Positions 19,766-27,909 of a DNA stretch of 64,000 nt are shown in pieces. The stretch is from Actinomadura graeca (GTDB lineage: Bacteria > Actinomycetota > Actinomycetes > Streptosporangiales > Streptosporangiaceae). The stretch lies in the NCBI RefSeq assembly GCF_019175365.1, contig NZ_CP059572.1, positions 5,332,001-5,396,000 of the forward strand. The letters are read 5' to 3'. Position 1 is the first letter of the stretch; each line of letters begins with the position of its first letter. The notes beneath the pieces were generated by a model, which did no database searches, was not told where the DNA came from, and worked only from the letters and a program-made list of their open reading frames with translations. The position numbers and the translations under genes are program-made.

Positions 19766-20506
19766 ATGGGCGCCGCCGAGACGGTCACGAGCGGGTCGCT
19801 GTTCGCCGCGGCGCCGCTCGCCGCGCTGGCCGGGCTCGTCTCGTTCGCCTCGCCGTGCGTGCTGCCGCTCGTCCCCGGCTACCTGTCGTACGTGACGGGC
19901 ATGTCCGGCGCCGACCTGGCCGAGCGGGGGCGCGGCCGGCTGCTGGCCGGGGCGTCGCTGTTCATCGCGGGCTTCACCGCGGTGTTCGTCAGCTACGGCG
20001 TGGTCTTCGGGGGGCTCGGGCGGTGGCTGCTGGAGTACCAGGACCAGATCACCCGCGTCCTCGGGGTCGTGACGATCGTCTTCGGCCTGGCGTTCATGGG
20101 GTTCGTCCCGGGGTTGCAGCGGACGGTCAAGTCCGGGCGGCTCCCGGCGGCCGGCCTGGCGGGGGCGCCGCTGCTCGGCGTCCTGTTCGGGCTCGGGTGG
20201 ACGCCGTGCATCGGCCCGACGCTCGGCGCCGTGCAGGGACTGGCGATCACCGAGGCGAGCGCCGGACGGGGCGCGCTGCTGTCCCTGGCATACTGCGTGG
20301 GCCTCGGGCTGCCGTTCGTGGTGACGGCCGTCGCGTACCGGCGGGCGCTCGGCGCGTTCGGCGCGGTGAAGCGGCACTACCCCCTCGTCATGCGGGCCGG
20401 CGGCGGCATGCTCGTCCTCATCGGGGTGCTGCTGGTGAGCGGCCTGTGGGGGGACCTGACCATCGAGCTGAGGTCGTGGATCAGCGGCTTCGAACCGGTT
20501 ATCTGA
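19766..20506 (+). CDS. ccdA: Cytochrome c biogenesis protein CcdA
   Basis: A 246-residue, six-helix thiol electron carrier of the DsbD/CcdA family. It has the first cysteine motif LVSFASPCVLPLVPGYLSYV and the second in GLGWTPCIGPTLGAVQ; these two cysteines form the transmembrane disulfide relay. It passes reducing power from cytoplasmic thioredoxin to the ResA-like lipoprotein upstream. Gene spacing of three bases before and one after supports an operon. Confidence 0.93.
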   Translation: MGAAETVTSGSLFAAAPLAALAGLVSFASPCVLPLVPGYLSYVTGMSGADLAERGRGRLLAGASLFIAGFTAVFVSYGVVFGGLGRWLLEYQDQITRVLGVVTIVFGLAFMGFVPGLQRTVKSGRLPAAGLAGAPLLGVLFGLGWTPCIGPTLGAVQGLAITEASAGRGALLSLAYCVGLGLPFVVTAVAYRRALGAFGAVKRHYPLVMRAGGGMLVLIGVLLVSGLWGDLTIELRSWISGFEPVI

Positions 20507-20507
20507 G

Positions 20508-22247
20508 ATGAGCGACGTCACGGACATGGAATCGGGGACGCGGGCGCCGTCCGCCCGGCAGGCCCCCGGGGAGGTGCCCCGGCCGATGGGCATCGGGCCC
20601 CTCGGCTGGCTGCGCTGGGGCTGGCGGCAGCTCACCACGATGCGGACGGCGCTGATCCTGCTGTTCCTGGTCGCGCTCGGCGCGGTGCCCAGCTCGCTGT
20701 TCCCGCAGCGCGGCCAGGCGCCGGAGAAGGTCGCCAAGTACTTCGAGGATCACACGACGCTCGCGCCGTGGCTGGACAGGCTGTCGCTGTTCGACGTCTT
20801 CGCCGCGCCCTGGTTCGCGGCGATCTACATCCTGCTGTTCGTCTCGCTCGCCGGGTGCGTCGTCCCCCGCGCGATCAAGCACTACCAGTCGATGCGGGCG
20901 CGGCCCCCCGCGGCGCCCCGCAACCTCGGCCGGCTGCCGCAGTCGGCGTCCTACGAGACGGACGCGCCGCCCGAGGACGTTCTCGCGGAGGCGCGCGCGC
21001 TGCTGCGCCGCCGCCGGTTCCGCGTCGACGTGTCGGACGGCTCCGCCTCGGCGGAGAAGGGCTACCTGGGGGAGACGGGCAACCTGCTCTTCCACCTGGC
21101 GCTGCTGGCCCTGCTGTTCGCGCTCGGCCTCGGCAACCTGTTCGGCTACCGGGGCAACGTGCTGCTCTCGGAGGGCAAGTCGTTCGCCAACTCGCTGAGC
21201 CAGTACGACGAGTTCGAGCCGGGGCGGGCGTTCGGCTCCGACGAGCTCGCGCCGTTCTCGATCACGATGGACGACTTCACCGCCACCTACGAGACGAAGG
21301 GCGACAAGCGCGGCCAGGCCACCGATTTCCACGCCAAGCTCCGCTACCGGGACACCCCGGACGGCCGGGAGAAGAACTGGGACCTGCGGCTCAACCACCC
21401 CCTCAAGGTCGGCGGCGCGAAGCTCTACCTGCTCGGCCACGGCTACGCGCCCGTCTTCACCGTCCGGGACGCCAAGGGGGACATCGCCTACCGCGACTCC
21501 GTGCCGTTCCTGCCGATGGAGCCGCGCAACCTCACCTCCGAGGGCGTCATCAAGGCACCCGACGCCGAGCCGGAGCAGCTCGCCTTCTACGCGATCCTGT
21601 GGCCCACGGCGGTGGCGAGCGAGGACGGCAGGCAGATCGTCTCGGCGTTCCCTGGACCGATCCGCCCCGTCGTGACGATCTCCTCGTTCAAGGGCGACAT
21701 CGGCCTGGACTCCGGGAACCCCCAGTCCGTCTACAAGCTGGAGGGGATCGGGCGGACGCTCCAGCCCGTCAAGGGCGGCCAGAAGCTGCTGGAGCCGGGC
21801 GAGACCTTCACGCTCCCCGGCAACGCCGGGTCGATCACCTTCGACGGGCTCCGGGAGTACGCGACCCTGTCGGTCAACCGCGACCCGGGCCGCCTCCCGG
21901 CGCTCGTCGCGGCCGTCCTGGCGGTGCTCGGCGTCGCGACCTCGTTCATGGTCCGGCGCCGCAGGGTGTGGGTCCGTGCGGGCGCCGGGAGGGGCGGGCG
22001 TACGGTGGTGGAGGTCGGCGGCCTCACGCTCGGCAACCCGACCCCCGAGTTCGACGACATCGTGACCGCCCTCCGCGGCGAGGAGGCGCGGCCCGGCGAA
22101 GAGACGGAGCCCGCCGGAGAAGCAGAGTCCGGCGGAGAAGCAGAGTCCGGCGGAGAGGCAGAGTCCGGCGGAGAAGCAGAGCCCACCAAGGACGGTCCCG
22201 ACTCGGAGCCCGACTCGGAAGGCCCCGACACAGAACCGAAGGAGTGA
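20508..22247 (+). CDS. resB: Cytochrome c biogenesis protein ResB
   Basis: A 579-residue ResB/Ccs1 protein that forms the haem export and ligation complex with CcsB. Membrane helices lie near residues 44-64, 102-122 and 190-210, with a large outer domain between the third helix and a fourth at about 462-482. RQLTTMRTALILLFLVALGA and the FHLALLALLFALG helix are family features. After the last helix there is an acidic tail; 18-bp tandem repeats encode repeated GGEAES units there. It starts one base after the ccdA stop and ends inside the ribosome site of ccsB. Confidence 0.92.
   Translation: MSDVTDMESGTRAPSARQAPGEVPRPMGIGPLGWLRWGWRQLTTMRTALILLFLVALGAVPSSLFPQRGQAPEKVAKYFEDHTTLAPWLDRLSLFDVFAAPWFAAIYILLFVSLAGCVVPRAIKHYQSMRARPPAAPRNLGRLPQSASYETDAPPEDVLAEARALLRRRRFRVDVSDGSASAEKGYLGETGNLLFHLALLALLFALGLGNLFGYRGNVLLSEGKSFANSLSQYDEFEPGRAFGSDELAPFSITMDDFTATYETKGDKRGQATDFHAKLRYRDTPDGREKNWDLRLNHPLKVGGAKLYLLGHGYAPVFTVRDAKGDIAYRDSVPFLPMEPRNLTSEGVIKAPDAEPEQLAFYAILWPTAVASEDGRQIVSAFPGPIRPVVTISSFKGDIGLDSGNPQSVYKLEGIGRTLQPVKGGQKLLEPGETFTLPGNAGSITFDGLREYATLSVNRDPGRLPALVAAVLAVLGVATSFMVRRRRVWVRAGAGRGGRTVVEVGGLTLGNPTPEFDDIVTALRGEEARPGEETEPAGEAESGGEAESGGEAESGGEAEPTKDGPDSEPDSEGPDTEPKE
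22113..22184 (+). repeat. Four 18-bp tandem repeats in the resB tail
   Basis: Four units close to GGCGGAGAAGCAGAGTCC run end to end in frame and encode GGEAES repeats in the cytosolic C-terminus of ResB. Units differ by one to three bases. Such repeats can change copy number by slippage without frameshift. Confidence 0.9.
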
Positions 22248-22252
22248 CGAGG

Positions 22253-23272
22253 GTGGGCGACGCCGACCTCGCGAACCTGAGCGACAAGCTCATGCTGACC
22301 ACGGTGGTGCTCTACATCATCGCGCTGTTCGCCTACGCCGCGGACCTCGGCTTCGGCCGCCGCCGCCGTGAGTCCGCCGTGGCCGAGGTGGCCGCTGTGC
22401 CGGCTGCCGTGGCCGAGAAGACGGGGGCGAAGGTCCTGGTGGCCGCAGGCGGCGCCGGGACCGGCACCGAGGGCGGCGAGGCGGCCGCGTCCGCGTCCGG
22501 TCCCGCCGGGGAGGACGGCGAGCGCCGCCAGGTCGACTGGGCGCGCCTCGCGATCCTGCTGAACGTGCTCGGCTGGGGCTCCCACCTGGGCGTCCTGGTG
22601 TCGCGGGGCCTCGCCGCCGACCGCTGGCCGTGGGCGAACATGTACGAGTTCCTCGCCGCGATCTCGTTCGCCGCCGTCACCGCCTTCCTCGTCGTCATGT
22701 GGCGCTACAAGGCGCAGTTCCTCGGCGCCTTCGTGATGGTCGCCGCCGTGGTCGCCCTGGGCGTGGACAACCTGTGGCTGTACGACTCGGTGGGCCCGGT
22801 CAGCCCGGCGCTCAACTCGTATTGGATCGCCATCCACGTGACCGCCGCGATCACCGCGACGGGCGCGTTCACCGTCGCGGGCGCGTCCACGATCCTCTAC
22901 CTGGTCAAGGTCCGCGCGGAGGCCCGCAAGGCCGTCGCCGCCGGCGGGGTGCTGTCGCGGCTGCCGTCGGTGGAGGCCCTGGACCGGCTGTCCCTGCGCG
23001 TGACGATGTTCGCCTTCCCGATCTGGACGGCCGCGATCATCATGGGCGCCATCTGGGCGGACGAGGCGTGGGGCCGCTACTGGGGCTGGGACCCCAAGGA
23101 GACCTGGTCGTTCGTCACCTGGATCATCTACGCGGCGTACCTGCACGCGCGGTCCACGGCGGGCTGGAAGGGACGCAAGGCGGCGATCCTGTCGATGGTG
23201 GCCTTCGCGGCGCTGCTGTTCAACTTCTTCGGAGTGAACTACATCTTCTCCGGCATGCACTCCTACGCCTGA
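22253..23272 (+). CDS. ccsB: Cytochrome c biogenesis protein CcsB/CcsA
   Basis: A 339-residue, eight-helix haem handling protein. The tryptophan-rich WWD signature (WGRYWGWDPKETWSFVTW) lies near residue 280, and conserved histidines occur in the flanking loops and helices (for example YLHARSTAGWKG). With ResB it exports haem and attaches it to apocytochrome c. A linker at about residues 40-85 is Ala/Gly-rich. I prefer the GTG at 22253 because GAAGGAG lies nine bases upstream; a GTG at 22244 overlaps the resB stop. A strong terminator follows. Confidence 0.92.
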   Translation: MGDADLANLSDKLMLTTVVLYIIALFAYAADLGFGRRRRESAVAEVAAVPAAVAEKTGAKVLVAAGGAGTGTEGGEAAASASGPAGEDGERRQVDWARLAILLNVLGWGSHLGVLVSRGLAADRWPWANMYEFLAAISFAAVTAFLVVMWRYKAQFLGAFVMVAAVVALGVDNLWLYDSVGPVSPALNSYWIAIHVTAAITATGAFTVAGASTILYLVKVRAEARKAVAAGGVLSRLPSVEALDRLSLRVTMFAFPIWTAAIIMGAIWADEAWGRYWGWDPKETWSFVTWIIYAAYLHARSTAGWKGRKAAILSMVAFAALLFNFFGVNYIFSGMHSYA

Positions 23273-23297
23273 CAGGGCGCCTGACAGAGCGAATCGG

Positions 23298-23325
23298 AAA
23301 GGGGACCGCCGTGGCGGTCCCCTTT
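23298..23325 (+). terminator. Rho-independent-like terminator after ccsB
   Basis: AAAGGGGACCGCC (23298-23310), a 2-base turn, and GGCGGTCCCCTTTT (from 23313) form a perfect 13-bp stem followed by T residues, 25 bases after the ccsB stop. It probably works on both strands, as the next gene is convergent. Confidence 0.85.
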
Positions 23326-23343
23326 TCCGTGCGACGGCCCGTC

Positions 23344-23643
23344 CTAGACGCCGTCGTCACCGCGCAGGCGCCGCTCGATCTCGCGGAGGAAGGCGGGATC
23401 GTCGTCGGGTCCGATCGGGCCCTCGGCCGTCACGGGGGACCAGGCCGTGCGGGCGGTGGGGCGATGGCGGGGACGTCCGTCCAGCAGCCACAGCAGGGCG
23501 CCGAGCAGGAACCCGAGCAGGGTCACGATGAACCAGCCGGATTTGGATAGGTGCCGCATCTCGGACGCGTCAGTCTGAAGAACATCGAGCAGACAGAAAA
23601 GCCATATTCCAATCAGAAACAGCGTTACCAGCACATACGCCAT
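23344..23643 (-). CDS. Small membrane protein, PLDc N-terminal type
   Basis: A 99-residue protein with two membrane helices (residues 2-20 and 36-54) separated by DVLQTDASEMRHLSKSGWF. This matches the short phospholipase D nuclease N-terminal (PLDc_N) proteins of actinobacteria. The C-terminal 40 residues are hydrophilic and end FLREIERRLRGDDGV. The start ATG at 23643 was chosen because the first helix begins there; longer frames add non-hydrophobic sequence. Function unknown. Divergent from the metallopeptidase gene. Confidence 0.75.
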   Translation of the reverse strand: MAYVLVTLFLIGIWLFCLLDVLQTDASEMRHLSKSGWFIVTLLGFLLGALLWLLDGRPRHRPTARTAWSPVTAEGPIGPDDDPAFLREIERRLRGDDGV

Positions 23644-23761
23644 GACCCGAGGGTAACCGGTGACCGGAGGGGATGACGCCGTGTCGCGTTCCGGCTTACC
23701 CTGCCTCCGGGACCCGGTCGCTCGTCGAACCCCCGCAGGGTCCCGCTGACAGAGGAGCCTG

Positions 23762-24751
23762 ATGCGCTTCAAAGGCATCCACCGAAAGCCCCGGGAGCTG
23801 AAGAATCGGGAGGCCGCCCGGGGCGGCGCGGCACGCGCCGACGCCCGTGCCGACGCCCGCGCGGACGACTCCGCCTACTCGCCCTCGCCGCCCGACTCCG
23901 GGCAGCGGCCGGAGTCGAGCCGGGTGCGTCCGCGCAGCAACCAGCCGAGGGACAGGTTCGGCCGCTTCCGCAAGGCCGGGCGCGATGACGACTTCGCCCT
24001 CGGGCCCGACCGTCCCGGCGACGCCGCCGGGCTCGCGGGCCGCCACGGACGCCGCCGCGCCGGGCGTCCCGGTGACTACTCCTGGCGCGACTTCGAGCTC
24101 GAGGACGACCGGCTCCGGGTGGAGCCGTGGCCGGCGGGCATGCCGCACGTCGCCGACGGGCGTCGCAACTGTGGCGTCCTGGAGGGGATCCTCTATCGGC
24201 AGTGGGATGCCAGGCACGGCCCGCCCACCCCCGAGGTGATCCGGGCGGTGGACAGCCTCGCCGGGCTGCCCGACGCGCTCAAGGAGAAGCTGGCGGGCGG
24301 GCTCGACGGCATCTACGTGGGCCCCGGCGGCGTCCCGCAGCTCGACGACATGGGCCACTTGCGCGACCGCCCGCTGCCGTCCGGCCAGGCGACCTGGGAC
24401 ATCTGCGCGGGTGCCTACGGCGACCGCAAGATCATCGTGGGCGACCGGCCCTCGCCCACGCCGGACGTGATGCTGCACGAGGTCGGGCACGCGCTCGACG
24501 ACATCGACGGCGGCGACGGCGCCTGGACCTCCGACAGCCCGGCGTTCGCCGCGCTGTACGAGCAGTGCCTGCCGCACCTGTCCAGCGACTTCCACCGGCA
24601 GCCCGACGCGCTCGGACGGCGCGAGTTCTTCGCGGACGCGTTCGCCGCGATCTCGTCCCGGCAGCGTCCGGCCCTGGTGGATATGCTCGCCGGCAATATC
24701 CGGATGGCCCTTGAGGTCATGCTCTTCTTCAACCGCAGGTACGGGATCTAG
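23762..24751 (+). CDS. Lethal-factor-like zinc metallopeptidase
   Basis: A 329-residue protein. Residues 1-110 are rich in Arg, Asp and Ala and look disordered, without a signal peptide. The C-terminal half carries a zinc motif HEVGHALDD (His239, Glu240, His243) and a downstream REFFADAFA (287-295) whose Glu288 is the likely third ligand. This layout is that of the anthrax lethal factor / Pro-Pro endopeptidase (ATLF-like) family. Upstream, DICAGAYGDRKIIVGD fits the edge strand of that fold. Such domains occur in actinobacterial toxins. A small acidic gene follows 32 bases later and may be a partner. Family call is fairly sure; role and export are unknown. Confidence 0.75.
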   Translation: MRFKGIHRKPRELKNREAARGGAARADARADARADDSAYSPSPPDSGQRPESSRVRPRSNQPRDRFGRFRKAGRDDDFALGPDRPGDAAGLAGRHGRRRAGRPGDYSWRDFELEDDRLRVEPWPAGMPHVADGRRNCGVLEGILYRQWDARHGPPTPEVIRAVDSLAGLPDALKEKLAGGLDGIYVGPGGVPQLDDMGHLRDRPLPSGQATWDICAGAYGDRKIIVGDRPSPTPDVMLHEVGHALDDIDGGDGAWTSDSPAFAALYEQCLPHLSSDFHRQPDALGRREFFADAFAAISSRQRPALVDMLAGNIRMALEVMLFFNRRYGI

Positions 24752-24783
24752 GACTCCGCGATGGACACCGAGGATGATCGACG

Positions 24784-25047
24784 ATGCAGGTGATCCGGCT
24801 CCCCGACGGCACACTCCGGGTACCCCACAGCGTCCTGGCCGAGCCGGGCGGGGACGAGCCCGGCCAGGGGCGCATCATCGCCGACGCCTATGTGGAGATC
24901 GGCCCCGGCGACCCCGACTACGACCGGCTGCTCGGTCAGTCGCTCACCGAGGACGAGCTGGCGGAACGGCGGCGTCGCTGGCGGGACGAGGACGCGGATC
25001 TCCTCAGGCACTTCGAGGAGTGGAAGGCGGACCGTGCGGAGGACTAG
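24784..25047 (+). CDS. Small acidic protein, possible partner of the metallopeptidase
   Basis: An 87-residue protein, not recognised. The first half is probably beta-rich (VIRLPDGTLRVPHSVLAEPG); the second half is a charged helix (LTEDELAERRRRWRDEDADL) ending in EEWKADRAED. It starts 32 bases after the metallopeptidase and is probably cotranscribed. Small size, acidity and position would suit an immunity or regulatory partner, which is inference only. A nested hairpin lies behind it. Confidence 0.65.
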   Translation: MQVIRLPDGTLRVPHSVLAEPGGDEPGQGRIIADAYVEIGPGDPDYDRLLGQSLTEDELAERRRRWRDEDADLLRHFEEWKADRAED

Positions 25048-25093
25048 GGCGCTTCCCCGTGACGCGCCCCGGCCGCTGCGGCGGTCCGAAAGG

Positions 25094-25154
25094 ATTCAGG
25101 TCGGGTTCCGAGAGCCCGGTGCCCAGAACCGGGTGGCCGGAACCCGTGGCCTGA
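25094..25154. terminator. Nested bidirectional terminator hairpin
   Basis: Three nested stems share one axis: TTCAGG/CCTGAA (25094-25099 with 25149-25154), GGGTTCC/GGAACCC (25102-25108 with 25138-25144) and CCCGGT/ACCGGG (25114-25119 with 25127-25132). The element lies between two convergent genes and probably ends transcription from both sides. Confidence 0.7.
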
Positions 25155-25160
25155 ACCGGG

Positions 25161-25364
25161 TCAGCGCGCCGAGTGCTCGGCGACGGGCTCGTCGCCGCGC
25201 AGCAGCGCGTGCACCTCGGACTCGCGGAAGCGGCGGTGCCCCCCGGGAGTGCGGATGCTGCTGATCCGGCCGGCCGCGGCCCAGCGGGTGACCGTCTTCG
25301 GATCGACCCTGAAGAGGGCGGCCACCTCTCCTGGAGTGAGCAAGCGCTCGCTCGTGCTCTCCAC
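25161..25364 (-). CDS. bldC: BldC-like MerR-type DNA-binding protein
   Basis: A 67-residue winged-helix protein close to BldC of Streptomyces: LLTPGEVAALFRVDPKTVTR holds the helix-turn-helix, RWAAAGRISSIRTPGGHRRF follows, then the wing/helix REAEV-like segment (here RESEVHALL). BldC binds direct repeats head to tail and controls the entry into development. The GTG at 25364 has GGGGGAG about ten bases upstream; the longer frame to 25526 has no conserved sequence. Actinomycetes often hold several such genes, so this may be a paralogue. The 246 bases upstream to the dehydratase hold no gene. Confidence 0.8.
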   Translation of the reverse strand: MESTSERLLTPGEVAALFRVDPKTVTRWAAAGRISSIRTPGGHRRFRESEVHALLRGDEPVAEHSAR

Positions 25365-25610
25365 GTTTTCTCTCCCCCTTTGTCCCGCTCTCGGCGCGGG
25401 TGGACTGTTTACAGTGTGGCGGGTCAAGACCGATTTCTCCCTTGTTTTCGGAAAACATGACGCTGGGTAGTCGGGCGAACTGGCCCGATCACGCGATGTG
25501 AGCGGGCCGTTGCGCACAAGCGCCACGCGGACCCCGGTTGACCAGCCGTGTCACGCCCGCAACGCCGTGTTGACACTGGGGCGGCCAGGGAGCGAATAGT
25601 CTGCGGGGGC

Positions 25611-26675
25611 ATGACGGACCTTGTCTCCCTGGCCGACATCGAGAGTGCCGCCGGACGCCTCGCGGGCATCGCCGTCCGGACGCCGCTGGTCCCGTTCCCG
25701 CAGCCTCCCGGCTCCCCGTCCCTGCTGGTCAAGCCCGAGTCGCTCCAGCCGGTCGGGGCGTTCAAGCTGCGCGGCGCCTACGCCGCGATCTCCTCCCTGC
25801 CCGAGGACGTCCGCGCGCGCGGCGTCGTCACGCACTCCAGCGGCAACCACGCGCGTGCCGTCGCCTACACCGCCCGCGCGTTCGGCATCCGCGCCGTGCT
25901 GGTCATGCCGCACACCACACCGGGCGTCAAGGTCCAGGCGTGCCAGGCGCTCGGCGCCGAGGTCGTCCACGTCGAGCCCACCTCCGAGGCGCGCGTGGAG
26001 ACCGCCGGACGGCTCGCCGCCGCGCACGGCTTCACGATGATCCCGCCCTACGACGACGCGCGCGTGATCGCCGGGCAGGGCACCGTCGGGCTGGAGATCG
26101 TCCAGGACCTGCCGGACGCGCGCGACGCCGCGGACGCGAGCGGCGACGCGGGCGCGGCCGGCGACGCGAACACGGACGCGGGCGCCGACGCGGAGGCAGG
26201 CGGTGACGCCGCCCCCGACGCCGTCGTGCTCGTCCCGGTCAGCGGCGGCGGGCTGATCTCGGGTGTCGCCGCAGCGGTCAAGGCGCTGCGCCCGCGGGCC
26301 CGCGTGATCGGTGTCGAGCCGGAGTTCGCCGCGGACGCCCGCGACTCCCTGCGCGAGGGCCGTCCCGTCTCGTGGGCGGCCGAGGAGACCGGCCGGACCA
26401 TCGCCGACGCGCTCCGCGTCCAGCGGGTGGGCGACCTGCCCTTCGCGCACATGAAGGCGCACGTGGACGCGGTCGTCACCGTCACCGAGGAGGAGATCCG
26501 CGGCACGATGCGCCGCCTGGCCCGCGAGGCGCGCCTCATCGCCGAGCCCGCCGGGGCCGTCGCCACCGCCGCCGTCCTCCACCACCGTGACGAGCTGCCC
26601 GAAGGCGCCCCCTACGTCGCCGTCCTGTCCGGCGGCAACGTCGATCCGGCGCTCCTCCAGGAGGTCGTCCGCTGA
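25611..26675 (+). CDS. Threonine/serine dehydratase (PLP fold type II)
   Basis: A 354-residue enzyme that deaminates threonine or serine to 2-oxo acids. The PLP lysine is Lys52 in VGAFKLRGAYA; THSSGNHARAVAY binds the substrate carboxylate; VPVSGGGLISG is the phosphate-binding glycine loop; LSGGNVDP closes the core. It lacks an ACT regulatory domain, so it is like the catabolic, short type. Residues 169-202 are an Ala/Asp/Gly-rich insertion just ahead of the glycine loop strand, coded by GAC/GCG-rich DNA (26115-26216). The ATG at 25611 follows GCGGGGG. Confidence 0.85.
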   Translation: MTDLVSLADIESAAGRLAGIAVRTPLVPFPQPPGSPSLLVKPESLQPVGAFKLRGAYAAISSLPEDVRARGVVTHSSGNHARAVAYTARAFGIRAVLVMPHTTPGVKVQACQALGAEVVHVEPTSEARVETAGRLAAAHGFTMIPPYDDARVIAGQGTVGLEIVQDLPDARDAADASGDAGAAGDANTDAGADAEAGGDAAPDAVVLVPVSGGGLISGVAAAVKALRPRARVIGVEPEFAADARDSLREGRPVSWAAEETGRTIADALRVQRVGDLPFAHMKAHVDAVVTVTEEEIRGTMRRLAREARLIAEPAGAVATAAVLHHRDELPEGAPYVAVLSGGNVDPALLQEVVR

Positions 26676-26719
26676 CCTGCCGCAAGATCATCGGAGGGCC
26701 GGGGTACGCTCGGAGGGCC

Positions 26720-26959
26720 ATGAACTCCGTACTGTTCTACACCGCGGCGCGCCTGGGGATCTTCGTCGCCACCCTGGGCGTGCTGGCGCTGTTCGGCGCC
26801 CGCGGGTTCCTGCTCCTGCTGCTCGCGCTGCTGATCAGCGGCATCGTCAGCTTCGTCCTGCTGTCCGGCCAGCGCGACCGGATGTCCGCCGCGGTCGTGT
26901 CGGGTGTGCGCGACAGGCGCCGGAAGTTCGAGAAGGCGCGCGCCAAGGAAGACGCCTAA
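26720..26959 (+). CDS. DUF4229 small membrane protein
   Basis: A 79-residue protein with two hydrophobic helices (residues 4-24 and 29-47) and a basic cytosolic tail (RDRRRKFEKARAKEDA). It fits DUF4229, found in actinomycetes near menaquinone genes. Here it precedes menG by about 100 bases. Role unknown. A weak TCCGGG/CCCGGA hairpin lies at 26976-26995 behind it. Confidence 0.75.
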   Translation: MNSVLFYTAARLGIFVATLGVLALFGARGFLLLLLALLISGIVSFVLLSGQRDRMSAAVVSGVRDRRRKFEKARAKEDA

Positions 26960-27062
26960 AGGCGCCTGGAGCGTCTCCGGGAAGAGCACCCCGGACGGGG
27001 GCCCCGGGCCCGCGCCGCGGGGCGCGCGCGATGTGGGTCGCACCTCCTCTTAGGGTGGACCT

Positions 27063-27764
27063 ATGACCCGCGCCTCTCTGGACAAGCAGCCCGCCGACGT
27101 GGCGGCGATGTTCGACGGCACCGCCGAGCGGTACGACCTGCTGAACACGCTCATGACCGGCGGGCAGGACCGGCGCTGGCGCAGGGAGGTCGTCCGGGCG
27201 GTGGACGCGCGGCCGGGGGAGCGGATCCTCGACCTCGCCGCCGGGACGGGGACGTCGTCGGTGCCGTTCGCCGAGGCCGGGGCCGACACCGTGGCGTGCG
27301 ACTTCTCCCTCGGGATGCTGCGCGTCGGCGTCCGCCGGCAGCGGGGCGCGGCGCGGCTGAGCTTCGTCGCGGGCGACGCGCTGCGGCTCCCGTTCGCCGA
27401 CGGCTCGTTCGACGCGGTCACGATCTCCTTCGGGCTCCGCAACGTCGCCGACACCGTCCGGGCGCTGGCCGAATTGCGCCGCGTCGCGAAGCCGGGCGGG
27501 CGGCTGCTGGTGTGCGAGGTCAGCCATCCGCCGAACGCCCTGCTGGCGTTCGGGCACAAGGCGCACCTCAGGTACGGGCTCCCCCTGCTGGCGCGGGTCA
27601 GCTCCAATCCCGACTCCTACCGTTACCTCGCCGAGTCGACGCTCGCCTGGCCCGGGCAGGCGGCGCTGGCGCGGCTCATCCAGGACGCGGGCTGGCGCGC
27701 GGTGCGCTGGCGCGACCTCACGCTCGGGGTCGCCGCGCTGCATCACGCCACCAACCCGGGATGA
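27063..27764 (+). CDS. menG: Demethylmenaquinone methyltransferase
   Basis: Last methylation in menaquinone synthesis, using S-adenosylmethionine. The 233-residue protein has the UbiE/MenG signatures [19 protein letters not shown] at residues 12-30 and [20 protein letters not shown], with the SAM loop [18 protein letters not shown]. It is placed 145 bases ahead of the menJ-like gene and complex I operon, whose electron acceptor is menaquinone. Confidence 0.93.
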   Translation: MTRASLDKQPADVAAMFDGTAERYDLLNTLMTGGQDRRWRREVVRAVDARPGERILDLAAGTGTSSVPFAEAGADTVACDFSLGMLRVGVRRQRGAARLSFVAGDALRLPFADGSFDAVTISFGLRNVADTVRALAELRRVAKPGGRLLVCEVSHPPNALLAFGHKAHLRYGLPLLARVSSNPDSYRYLAESTLAWPGQAALARLIQDAGWRAVRWRDLTLGVAALHHATNPG

Positions 27765-27867
27765 CGTGGCGGGACCACGACGCGGGGGGTGACCGGACCG
27801 GTCCAGCTCGGATCGGCTCGGAAGTACCCACCAGTCGTGATAAGGGAATAGACTCCCCATCGGATCC

Positions 27868-27885
27868 TTGTGAAGTACTTCACAA
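27868..27885. promoter_or_regulatory. Perfect Rex operator upstream of menJ-nuo
   Basis: TTGTGAAGTACTTCACAA is a perfect 18-bp palindrome identical in layout to the Rex consensus TTGTGAA-N4-TTCACAA. It lies 24 bases ahead of the GTG at 27910. A TAGACT hexamer at 27848-27853 could be the -10 box, which would put the operator just after the transcription start, a blocking position. Rex control of nuo is known in Streptomyces. Confidence 0.92.
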
Positions 27886-27909
27886 GCGAACGAGCTGAAG
27901 AGGACCGCC

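Noticed and set aside
17990..20737. A 915-codon minus-strand frame opposite the phosphatase and cytochrome c genes
   Set aside because: It has no recognisable domain and lies antisense to conserved genes with clear motifs; typical high-GC shadow.
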